Shown here piece after piece: positions 9,001 to 15,100 of a stretch of 22,087 bases of DNA. The position numbers were made by a program, and so were the translations under genes. How positions within the stretch are numbered: the first letter of the stretch is position 1; each line of letters begins with the position of its first letter. Source of the stretch: a virus; IMG/VR virus record IMGVR_UViG_3300021964_000613, positions 1-22,087 of that record; one strand, 5' to 3'. Under the pieces are notes generated by a model that was given only the letters and a program-made list of their open reading frames with translations, had not been told where the DNA came from and did no database searches.

Positions 9001-10571
9001 TAGTTACAGACGCTTCACTTTCTTCTCCATTATCAGACTTTACAATCACTGTAGTTGATACATATACCGATAGCTTTGCTGCTTGGGAGTTTGGAGAACT
9101 TGATTATATTGATTCTATTAAAGAATATCAAAATGGAACAAGAACTAGATTCCCATTATTCTACAATTCAGAACTTCTTAGTATAGAACCCGAAGAAAAT
9201 TCTGCAATTGAGAAAAATATTAATAATGTATTAATAATTTTCATTAACGGCATTATTCAAGAACCGGTAACTAACTACATATTTGAAGGTGGGACCTCAT
9301 TTGCATTTACAAAGGCTCCATTGCCAGAAGACGATATTGAAATTTATTTTTACAGAGGTACTAAAGGAGTTGATTCCGAAAGTGAAGATGTAAAAACAAC
9401 TATAGAAAGAGGTGATATTGTCCAAGTTATTAGCAATAACATATATCCCGACACAATAACACAGGATGAAAGAACAGTTTACGATATATCATCTTCTGAT
9501 ACTATTGAAACTAATCGATATTTTGGACTTGGAATTGATGAAACAATTTACAAACCTGTTTCTTGGACAAAGCAAAAAACTGAAAGAAAAATTAATGGTG
9601 AATATGTCTATAAGTCAAGAGATTCTTTAGAAGCAGTAATACATCCTGTTGCAAGAATTATTAAAGACGTATCTACATCTGATACTGAAGTGTTTATTGA
9701 AAACTCTGAACTGTTTAGTTATGAAACAGATAATGGATATACTGATAACTCCACACCATGCGATGGATTAATTATTGAAAATACAAATCCAATTACTGCT
9801 ACATTTACTGCCACAATTGGTGGTGGTGCGGTTAGTGGTATAACCACGACTAATCCAGGTTTTGGATATCTCCCAGATCAAACCACTATAGAGTTGAAAT
9901 TTACTTCTCCGGTAGGTGTAGGAACAACTGCTACAGCAACAGCATCAGTTACTGCTGGGGTTGTTACTTCAGTCACTATTACAAATCCTGGATCTGGATA
10001 TACGGTTGCCCCTACTATATTTGCAGAAACACCAAATCTCAATATTGAAAAAATTACAGGATTTACTAATATTGAAGGATTCTCAGGTATTGTAACTGGA
10101 ATTACAACAACTACAGGAACAGGAGGAAATCCATTAGCACTTCAATTCACGATTGCCAGCAATAACTTTACTGGATTATCAACTGGATATCCTATTTACA
10201 TCTATGATACTCAAATTGGTAGTGGAGTTACATCAATCAATAGTTCAGATTCTGAAATTGTTGGTATCGGAACCACATGTTTAGACAATATATATTATAT
10301 CTCAGATTGGTCTTATAGTTCTACAATAGGAATCTTAACTTGTAATGTAAAATCGGATTCTAATATAATCGGAATTGGGACAACTGGAAATGCATCAAAT
10401 CCAGTCGGAAAATATTCATGGGGAAGATTATCTGGAGGAACAAGATCCTCAAGTCCAATATCTATCGGAGTTACTGGAAATATTGTTTCTGGTCTTTCAA
10501 CATACCCAACGATTCAAAGAAGAGGAATTGGAATTAGAAAAACTGGAGCACTTCCCAAAATTGAAATATAA
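1..10571 (+). CDS. Giant modular virion structural protein in the gene 7 position, YHYH domain, 5' partial
   Basis: The reading frame is open from the first complete codon (position 3) to TAA at 10569-10571, giving 3522 residues with the start outside the window. An apparent TTG start at 180 is only an artefact of the cut. The protein lies directly upstream of gp8, where T4 has baseplate wedge gene 7 (about 1030 residues), so a baseplate wedge or tail-periphery role is inferred from position and beta-rich composition. Visible parts in order: about eight His-Asn/Gly/Pro-Phe/Leu...Gly-Asp modules, clusters of GxGY repeats, a YHYH-type domain (2451-2760), a block of three ~125-residue repeats (6289-7275), and a C-terminal region (about 9060-9760) with an Asn-Gly-x-x-Gln fibre-type motif and the least repetitive sequence. 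There is no signal peptide or membrane segment in the visible part. Virion structural protein is near certain; homology to gp7 itself is unproven. Confidence 0.85.
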   Translation, partial: TIKNLGNKIRNNNLNPKEIFANSFVYNTSARYQIANNDTNQLGSDIDKSSLKVGDEVEILERGSEISTGTNTYIQSIDITANTLNLQNRPNLDVNKKYDIRRKLNKTSSSGYEFESGSLVSDVLNVYVDGNKYAYVASNSVPSEIREFEDESRNIIKNYRHDISSELKSIDISSSENLQDDVVEGLYNTISIDGTEHPFLTGDLVYYFSDGEPLVGLDTGTYYTERISNKKFKLFNSQSLIGSENNLKFQIPTSGMGTHTFILNSQKDIDLGIQKLLRKFPLGKNIEKKSGTNTVPGTVGMLINGVEISNYKSNDVIYYGPIEGANILSGGSDYDVINPPNINVSVGNGDAAKIQPVVSGKFEKVYVDTQDYNIDKISSIDISGGNGSGAIIEPVLVNRPRDVLFNADEFSVGGGVSENTNQIIFLTDHNFKNGEEIVYNSLGNTPILLESDKEFPNNSTYFVGVTNNTTIKLYYNLSDQQSGINTVGIYTGSSGVHRFSTLSSKKQIEYIKIINGGEGYTNRKLIVKSSGISTSQNSINFKNHGFGDGEIVEYDYETSSISGLSTTNQYYILKIDDDSFRLCNAGVGGTIYSNYERKKYEKFDSTGSGYQYFKYPDISVSIKYNTVGFGTTTQSNEELVITPVVKGSIIDAYVYESGTGYGSTILNFKKNPVITVLNGKYAQLTPNIIDGKITGVSISYGGSEYYSTPNLLVSGSGTGAELRSIVSNGQITEVKVLNSGSGYSQLDTKIKVISSGKNAFIDPQIRKLTLNDNVARFTDGEVLSKGKDKLQYSVSKYFEDLRDSFLEDESSSTKISGIIGWSYDGNPIYGPYGHSDPSAGTGKKALQSGYILNTSNVIDRPSGFDGGFFVEDYQYDGTGDLDEYNGRYEKNNEYPNGVYAYHATIDQFPYFIGNKYRSKLISDSDLNQSFDFNNSNLLRNTLPYKVSETGADYDFFNETSDILDQKIEVLSTTSDSIQSIEIQNSGNNYKVGDTLEFDETGTSGSGLNVAVKSIKGRDIVDVSTNSTSYPDSIFTWNSSDKVKVSILPNHNLSDNDYITISGFSTNLSSLNGTHRISVPKYANGRCLSTISSASAGFTTEIYVAPIPEQISIGSSIGIGTETLRVLGIFKNENILRIERSLSGVSHAVGTAVSFLPDSFTISKSVDKFESKIDDKVFFNPRESVGVSTINGVGYSTSFTFGNISTVNRSIPSKGIYIDNHPFKTNQPVTYVVGTGTTLIVSTDGLVSSEDFINTFPNLFVVNKNPNLIGLKTSINGEELYFHSNGDDNDTYSFESNSTQILGSIEKNEVTVSVSTSHNLQLGDNITLNINPNLSVGIGTSTAVRVVYKSDIDNIIVNPIEFNSSGIDTTTDEITITEHNLKTGDKVLYEDSGFEEYFVYKVDTNKFKLCETYFDSQQNPPVTIDFTSSGGSSQFISLINPEINLIKNNDLVFDLSDTSLSGYKFKIFTDSEFNNEFISTGSTNTFNVSGVGTVGVSTDASLTLKYSSQIPEELYYTLEKDGVLLDSDTEIKNYSGIKYKNSTYDGTYSIVGIGTTTFNIIIDKKPESLSYSSSECDVLEYSTTSTNESGPVNSFNILSKGSGYKKSPILKSVNSVSGSDLIVNLESNKIGSIKETKVISNRFTYSSDKTLRPKVNASPNLILKDFSTIDQISIINGGDGYTTAPTITIINSTTRDEIQSGLINAKITGSAISSIEILVQPKGLPDDTVEIFTTNNSNGISIEKVESIDSVTFDCIISTPIGGFSTQPFYAGDQVFIEGIQKVDDDGDGFNSSDLGYKFLSVDSYDDSEVNDKVRISVSGLTTNTGNAKVIQDFSGVIINKTDYPTFKVSQKESEFFIGEKLSSNGIIRDLVVAKNEENSIKVSGLYELSLGEVITGNQSGTIATIESLRINEGYFNVGYSNLKNIGWDNEIGKLSEDYQVLENNDYYQNLSYSIKSSITYNDQQSPVENLVHTSGLKNFADTQISQNVTAGTETTDDGFVVIYDVIDEKRVDTINNFDNVIDVNVVDSKSKSLKFQNKKLSDYTTLKNLNVLKIDDISDQFSNSEAENTEFLTIEEVDDELYYNYLIRVTSEDNSEIQLTDITILSDGVNTTIVENESLYNSTSPYGSFDIDENEFDETFLKFYPNDPFNTNYDVKIIRQVFNTTFAGIGTTSIGLIDLTGSVIVENTVVGVGTTTLISLDSSDVRSLYINTQIINEDTLEMNYVRLYITHNDIDSFTSEYYIDNTLSSFTGDFIGSFRSELSGGVLSVLYENDSEEEIKIRSNIVGFGTTALGAGTYRFKSSDQSDGQERSATYNATYYSTVGAAVTTVHSLDSGLFNASKSLVQVSIGSTKALHQVMMISDGTNVYTQQLPILSASNTEFLDDASGIGTFGGEISGGNLLLKFYPDSEQTGQIDIEVFNRSLYSDLDILNDYDDLTYGSVTESIDEKFYNAINLDRINKTNFKLTSDNIPIFSKQFNPNSTSLVANTGIFTIPNHYFMTGEELIYTAASSIVGVATSVMETPSGDLPSTVYAIKLSEDTFKVATTLNDAQSGIGTTFTSLGGGNAHRFTMAKRNSKCIITVDKLVQYPIAFTGIEYSLSGNVGGSLGINTTIVSLSGISSIRPRDILLIDDEYMGVTNVGLGTTNIGPITNVGTINLVEVDRGFVGSSASSHTDGSLVNVYRGSFNIVDDEIHFSEAPRGNPQIDKTKYNLDYETSSFTGLAFLRSDYSDNKVYDDISDQFTGIGRTFTLTVGGANTTGIGTSGGSGLAFINSIYQSPKTQNNPSVFNYEILEDSIAGISTIEFSGITNPDDPLQYITSDYDVNVNETPRGGIIVSYGSTPGLGFAPLVGASVTAVVDVGGAIVSVGLGTTDNLGSGYNGLVSIGVSVFEEGHSGIPAEITATVGAGGTLSFNIDEPGTGYTNPQIFVSDPSYKNLPVIGVSRLGVGATTETGIGLLVDLKVGGSTGIGSTYFEVTEVKFSRPGYAFRKGDVFKPVGLVTDASLSSPLSDFTITVVDTYTDSFAAWEFGELDYIDSIKEYQNGTRTRFPLFYNSELLSIEPEENSAIEKNINNVLIIFINGIIQEPVTNYIFEGGTSFAFTKAPLPEDDIEIYFYRGTKGVDSESEDVKTTIERGDIVQVISNNIYPDTITQDERTVYDISSSDTIETNRYFGLGIDETIYKPVSWTKQKTERKINGEYVYKSRDSLEAVIHPVARIIKDVSTSDTEVFIENSELFSYETDNGYTDNSTPCDGLIIENTNPITATFTATIGGGAVSGITTTNPGFGYLPDQTTIELKFTSPVGVGTTATATASVTAGVVTSVTITNPGSGYTVAPTIFAETPNLNIEKITGFTNIEGFSGIVTGITTTTGTGGNPLALQFTIASNNFTGLSTGYPIYIYDTQIGSGVTSINSSDSEIVGIGTTCLDNIYYISDWSYSSTIGILTCNVKSDSNIIGIGTTGNASNPVGKYSWGRLSGGTRSSSPISIGVTGNIVSGLSTYPTIQRRGIGIRKTGALPKIEI
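573..4310 (+). repeat. Dispersed 'H-N-F-x-x-G-D' beta modules (seven copies in this stretch)
   Basis: Seven related segments share a beta strand, then His followed by Asn/Pro/Gly and Phe/Leu, then often Thr/Asn/Asp-Gly-Asp/Glu and a hydrophobic-x-Tyr strand. The longer copies end in a phrase like TYYxxxIxxxxFKL. The conserved His codons are at 591, 1287, 1632, 3150, 3660, 3951 and 4134. An eighth copy is at 7491 in the same gene, and a weak one at 17906 in the DUF4815 protein. The pattern resembles the FCCH-like beta domains often annotated in phage tail proteins (named after the ubiquitin-activating E1 FCCH domain). That family link is from memory of the pattern; the repetition itself is read directly from the sequence. 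Confidence 0.65.
2451..2760 (+). other. YHYH-type domain within the giant structural protein
   Basis: This is residues 817 to about 919 of the visible protein. It opens with GWSYDGNPIYGPYG, continues through a Gly/Tyr/Asp-rich stretch (FDGGFF, DEYNGRYE) and ends with GVYAYHATIDQFPYFIG, with Tyr-Ala-Tyr-His at 2697-2708. This arrangement (DGNPIYGPYG, then a YxYH signature, then FPYFIG) is that of the YHYH family, which is known mainly from secreted bacterial proteins and is also found in large marine phage structural proteins. The family's biochemical role is not established. The conserved Tyr, His and Asp residues would allow metal or ligand binding, but that is inference. Confidence 0.75.
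6289..7275 (+). repeat. Three tandem ~125-residue repeats in the giant structural protein
   Basis: Three consecutive segments share the same plan. Each has a strand ending in Ser-Asp-Gly or an equivalent (SDGVNTT at about 6317, THNDIDS at about 6691, SDGTNVY at about 7086). A Thr/Ser-rich loop follows, then a Gly-Ser-Phe or Gly-Gly strand, then a 'gly-x-LxLxFYP' strand (KFYPND, SVLYEND, KFYPDS), and finally a short strand of the type DxKIIR, EIKIRS or DIEVFN. The linkers between them carry GIGTT or GFGTT phrases and a Leu-x-x-Asp-Ser phrase. The period is about 375-400 bases. The copies have diverged strongly at the DNA level, so the duplication is old. Confidence 0.6.
9225..9365 (+). other. 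Fibre-type 'V-x-x-N-G-x-x-Q-x-P' beta domain near the C-terminus
   Basis: The segment reads as a hydrophobic strand, Ile-Asn-Gly-Ile-Ile-Gln-Glu-Pro, then Asn-Tyr with an aromatic strand, 'FAFTKAPLPEDD' and 'IEIYFYRG'. This is the plan seen in many phage tail fibre and baseplate proteins (function name not established): NG-x-x-Q, then YxxxG, then xFxxAPxxGD, then a final strand. A looser copy lies at about 8300-8450 (FINSIYQSP, then NYEILED, then IEFSG). It marks the C-terminal third as tail-periphery material. Confidence 0.55.
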
Positions 10572-10579
10572 AATTATCG

Positions 10580-10587
10580 TATAAATA
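10580..10587 (+). promoter_or_regulatory. T4-type late promoter upstream of gp8
   Basis: TATAAATA is an exact match to the T4 late promoter -10 element and to the NATAAATA form described for marine T4-like phages. It sits in the 33-base gap between the giant gene and gp8, with its last base 17 bases before the ATG. The following bases, TCTAAA, are identical to those after the second such element at 19469, giving a 14-base shared string. Transcription would begin roughly 6 bases downstream, leaving a very short leader with no clear Shine-Dalgarno sequence. Confidence 0.8.
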
Positions 10588-10604
10588 TCTAAAAAACTAT
10601 CAAT

Positions 10605-12122
10605 ATGGCTGCATTCGTAACAGATCAATTTAGAATATTGAATGCTGGTTCCTTTGTAGAGTCTATCAGTAATAATTCTTATTATGCATTTTTAGGACTA
10701 TCAAATCCAACTGCGACTGGATTTGGCAGAACTGATAATTGGAATACTAGTTCAGCAAATAATCCAGTAGATAATTTTCAATATTTATCTCATTATAGGG
10801 ATACAAGTCTTTTTGGCAAAAAAATACCTGCAGATAATGCTAGAAGAGTTGTAAGAAAGGTTGAATGGATTTCAGGAAATTCTTATGATATGTATAGGCA
10901 TGATTATAGACAAGGAAATTCATCTCCAGTCAGTAAAACGGTTAGATTGTATGATGCAAATTATTATGTAATAACAAGTGAATTTAAAGTTTATATTTGC
11001 ATTGATAATGGTTCTTCTGGATTAAATCCAACTGTAGCAGCATCTTCACTTGAACCAAACCACACTGATGTAGAACCAGTTAAATATTCTGATGGATATA
11101 GATGGAAATATTTGTTTAGAATTTCTCCATCAGATGTTATTAAATTTGATTCTACAGAGTATATTGTAATCCCAAATAATTGGACAACAACTACAGATTC
11201 TGAAATTGAAATAATAAGAGATGGTGGGAATTCTGAAAGTAATAATAATCAAATAAAGAAAGTATATATTGAAAATGTTGGGGCTGGATATACTAACCAA
11301 ACTGCGAATATTTTAGGTGATGGTGAGGGTGGACAAGTTTCTATAGTAACGACAAATGGTGTTATAACTGATGTTGTTGTAACTCAAGGTGGAAGAGGAT
11401 ATACTTATGGTATTATTGATCTACCCAATACATCAAATCCGGCAAAATTAATTCCAATTATTCCTCCATCAAAGGGACATGGGTATGATATCTATCAAGA
11501 ATTAGGTGCAGATAAAGTGCTCATTTATGCAAGATTTGATGACTCTACTAAAGATTTTCCAATAGATACAAAATTTTCACAAGTTGGAATTATAAAAAAT
11601 CCAGAAACATTTTCGGAAACAAATGTATCAACAGGAACAACTTTTACGGGAAGTACTTTTTCATCATTATATTCTGTTGCATTGACAGAATCTAGAAATG
11701 TAGTAATTGGAGAAGAAATACAACAAAATCAAGGTAATGATATTATAGCTAAAGGATACGTTGCTTCTTTTGATAAAGAAACTAAAATTCTTAAGTATTA
11801 TCAAGATAGGTCATTGTGCTTTGGTAATAAAAATGACCAAACAGAAAGTCTTGAGACTAAAAATATTGCAAAATTTGTCAATAACAAAGAAATATCTTTT
11901 ATATCTTCTGGAGGATCTAATGGAGTAGTTGATACTAATGTAAATGGTAATGTGATGACACTCAATTTAAAACAGATTAATTTGGGAGTTACATTTACAA
12001 ATGGACTTGCAAATCCAGAGATAAATAAAAAGACAGGGGATATAATTTATATTGATAATAGACCCGTTGTTCAGAGAGACTCTAGACAAAAAGAAGACGT
12101 TAAAATCATTCTGGAATTCTAA
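10605..12122 (+). CDS. 8: Baseplate wedge protein gp8
   Basis: This protein is a structural subunit of the baseplate wedge, where T4 gp8 dimers bridge gp7, gp6 and gp10. It has 505 residues, against 334 in T4. Matches to gp8 as I recall it include an N-terminal 'TDQFRILN' strand, SDGYRWKYLFRI followed by EYIVIP (residues 162-190), FSQVGIIKNP (324-333), and the C-terminal GDIIYIDNRPVV ending in KIILEF (478-505), closely paralleling the T4 terminus. Residues about 216-290 carry two GxGYT repeats (GAGYTNQ, GRGYTYG) with no counterpart in T4 gp8, which explains part of the extra length. The ATG follows a late promoter; the ribosome site is weak. The downstream DUF4815 gene follows after 5 bases. 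The identification is strong. Confidence 0.93.
   Translation: MAAFVTDQFRILNAGSFVESISNNSYYAFLGLSNPTATGFGRTDNWNTSSANNPVDNFQYLSHYRDTSLFGKKIPADNARRVVRKVEWISGNSYDMYRHDYRQGNSSPVSKTVRLYDANYYVITSEFKVYICIDNGSSGLNPTVAASSLEPNHTDVEPVKYSDGYRWKYLFRISPSDVIKFDSTEYIVIPNNWTTTTDSEIEIIRDGGNSESNNNQIKKVYIENVGAGYTNQTANILGDGEGGQVSIVTTNGVITDVVVTQGGRGYTYGIIDLPNTSNPAKLIPIIPPSKGHGYDIYQELGADKVLIYARFDDSTKDFPIDTKFSQVGIIKNPETFSETNVSTGTTFTGSTFSSLYSVALTESRNVVIGEEIQQNQGNDIIAKGYVASFDKETKILKYYQDRSLCFGNKNDQTESLETKNIAKFVNNKEISFISSGGSNGVVDTNVNGNVMTLNLKQINLGVTFTNGLANPEINKKTGDIIYIDNRPVVQRDSRQKEDVKIILEF
11250..11474 (+). repeat. GxGYT beta-repeat inserted in gp8
   Basis: Residues about 216-290 of gp8 read as two units of strand-'GxGYT'-strand-'Gly-Gly/asn-Gly', separated by a TTNGVITDVVV strand. 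The same unit occurs many times in the giant upstream protein (for example at about 2100-2240, 5023-5052 and 9984-10012) and once or twice in the downstream DUF4815 protein (about 17505-17660). It lies between the EYIVIP segment and the GHGYDIYQELGA segment, both of which look like ordinary gp8. Confidence 0.65.
12020..12027 (+). promoter_or_regulatory. Possible late promoter inside the end of gp8
   Basis: GATAAATA fits the looser NATAAATA late promoter form and lies 100 bases before the start of the DUF4815 gene. It is within coding sequence of an AT-rich genome, lacks the TCTAAA extension of the two good elements, and could easily be chance. Confidence 0.25.
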
Positions 12123-12127
12123 AAAAG

Positions 12128-15100
12128 ATGGCACAAAAAACCGACTTAAATATCAGTCCTTATTATGACGATTTTGATAAGGATAAAAACTTTTATAAGG
12201 TTTTATTTAAACCAGGATATCCAGTTCAAGCTAGAGAACTGACAACCTTACAGTCTATTTTACAAAATCAAGTAGAGACTTTTGGAAGTAATATATTTAA
12301 AGAAGGTTCTATGGTCCTTCCAGGATCTATAACTTTTGATAATGATTATTCTGCAGTCAAATTAAATTCATCAAATCTTGGAGTAGATATTTCAATCTAT
12401 ATTAAGAATTTTATTGGAACAACCATAACAGGAAGATCATCTGGAGTTAGTGCTACAATCAAAAATGTTGCATTAACAACTGACAGTGATTTAGTAGAAT
12501 ACGTTACAATTTATGTAAAATATTCAGCAGCAGGAAATAATTCCGAAACAATATCTTTTCAAGATGGGGAACAGTTAATTGCAAGTCAAAATGTAGTATA
12601 TGGAAATACTACCATTACTGCAGGAACTCCATTTGCTTCTTTGATAGAATTGAATGCAACATCTACAGGATCTGCAGCTTCTATTGATGATGGAGTTTAT
12701 TTTGTAAGGGGAAACTTTGTAAATGTTTCTAAGCAGACTCTTATATTAGATTATTATACAAATACCCCATCATATAGAGTTGGTTTAAAAATATCAGAAA
12801 CTATTGTTAATGCAAAAGATGATGAATCATTATATGATAATGCAAAAGGATTTACCAATTTTGCTGCACCAGGAGCTGATAGATTTAAAATAGATTTAAC
12901 TCTAATAAAAAAATCAATATCTGATTTTAATGATACCGATTTTATAGAAATTCTTAGAGTTGATGATGGAAAAATTAAAAAAATCGTCAACAAATCAATT
13001 TATAACTTAATTAGAGATTATATTGCAGAAAGAACTTTTGATGAGTCTGGACATTATACTGTCGATGAATTTAGATTAAATATTGCCAATTCTCTGAATG
13101 ATAGAATAGATAATGATGGCATATTTTTAGAGAATGAGACTACAGAACAGGGAAATATACCATCAGATGATTTAATGTGTGTTCAGGTATCTCCTGGAAA
13201 AGCATATGTTGCTGGATATGATGTCAAATTAGATGCAACAGCAACAATTGACGTAGAAAATCCAAGAGACACTCAAAATGTTTCAAACATTAATGTTCCT
13301 TTTGAGATGGGACATCTTTTGAGGGTGAATAATGTTGCAGGAGCACCAGAAGAAAATGAAACTATTGAGTTAAAAAGTCAATTTAAAGGTGATACTCCAC
13401 AAACTATAGGACAAGCAAGAGTATATACTTTCAATTTAACAGATGCTGCATATTCTGATGCAACAACTCAATGGGACTTATATCTATACGATATTCAGAC
13501 ATACACCAACTTAACATTTAACAGAAGTGTAACCGGCACAGAAATTCGTAAAACTTCTTTTATAAGAGGAAAAAGTAGTGGTGCAAGTGGATATGCAGTT
13601 GCTGCAGGCAGTGGCACATCTTTAAATATCTATCAAACATCAGGAACTTTTGTTGCTGATGAGCAGGTGACAATTAATGGTGTTGATACTGCATTGAGTA
13701 TTAAAGAGTTTACTGTTTATGGAATTAGAGATATTAAATCCGTTTCTCAAACTGGACTAGTTTCAACTCCATTTACTGCAGATACTGTTCTGAGTAGAAA
13801 GAAAATTCAAGGAATTAGTCAAGTTAGTATTGCAGGAACTACTTTAACAAGTCCAGGAAAACTTTTTACTGGCATTAAGGTTGGGGATGTTGTTAAATAT
13901 CAGGATGGAACAAATTTAAGATATAATAGAGTTGATAGTATATCAGGAAATTTAGTATCAATAGCAGTAACTTCAATTAACACTGTGTCTGGAGTTTTTG
14001 AAGGTGGTATTGGATCAAATGGAACTTACAATATTGAACTTGCAGTTCCAGAACTAAGAAATAGTGAGAATGCATTTTTATATGCAAATCTTCCAGATTT
14101 CAACATTTCTTCAGTCAATCTTTCAGATTCTCAACTTTCTGTAACTAGACAAATCAGACCTTTAACTATTTCTGGAAATTCAGTAACATTTAACTTATCC
14201 AGTGTAACTGGAATTACTAGTGCATCATTTGAAGCATTTGATCAAGAAAGATATTCTGTACACTATAATAGTGGTGGAATTGGAACAATTACATCCGATT
14301 CCTTCTTTTTAAGTGGAAATGATGTAACTATTACAGGATTGGATAATGGTAGCAATGTTGTTGTAAATGCAACTCTCAAAAAGAATGGTATTCAAAGTAA
14401 AATCAAAAAATATACAAGAAGTGCTTTAAATATTGTAAATCTTTCTACTCTTGCTCGTTCTGGTGCTGCAACTAGTGATTCAATTAATGACGGTTTAACT
14501 TTCAATCCATATTATGGTCTTAGAGTTCAAGATGATCAAATTTCTCTAAATGTTCCTGATGTTTCTAAAGTTCTTGCAGTATACGAATCTACAAATACTT
14601 CAGACCCAACTTTAGATAGAATTCAATTTCCTATAATATCCCAAGTTGATACTGACGCAATTATAGGTGAAGATATTATTGGTTCTGATAGTGGAGCATT
14701 AGCAAGAATTGTCACAAAACCATCTTCAAATAATCTTGGTATTGTATATCTTAATGATAAAAAATTATCTGTTGGAGAAAACGTAACTTTCAAAGAGTCA
14801 AATATAGTTTCTACACTTGAACAAATAACTCTCGGAAAATATAAAAATATCACGAATAATTTTACCCTAGATAAAGGTCAAAGAGATGAGTATTATGATT
14901 ATTCAAGGTTAGTTAGAGTTGGTTCTCAAATACCTGAGAGAAGAATCTTGGTAGTTTATGACCATTATACTGTACCATCATCTGATAATGGGGATGTATT
15001 TACTGTTCTTAGTTATGATGCTGACAGGTTCTCCGAGGATATTCCAAATATAGGTCCCAGAAATATTAGAGCATCCGATACTCTCGACTTTAGACCAAGA

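Noticed and set aside
10375-10584. A + strand 69-codon frame overlapping the end of the giant gene
   Set aside because: Out-of-frame shadow of the Gly/Ser-rich C-terminus; it runs into the late promoter and has no family features.
12020-12027. GATAAATA as a firm late promoter for the DUF4815 gene
   Set aside because: Inside coding sequence, weaker than the two TATAAATA sites and without their shared extension; listed only as a low-confidence feature.
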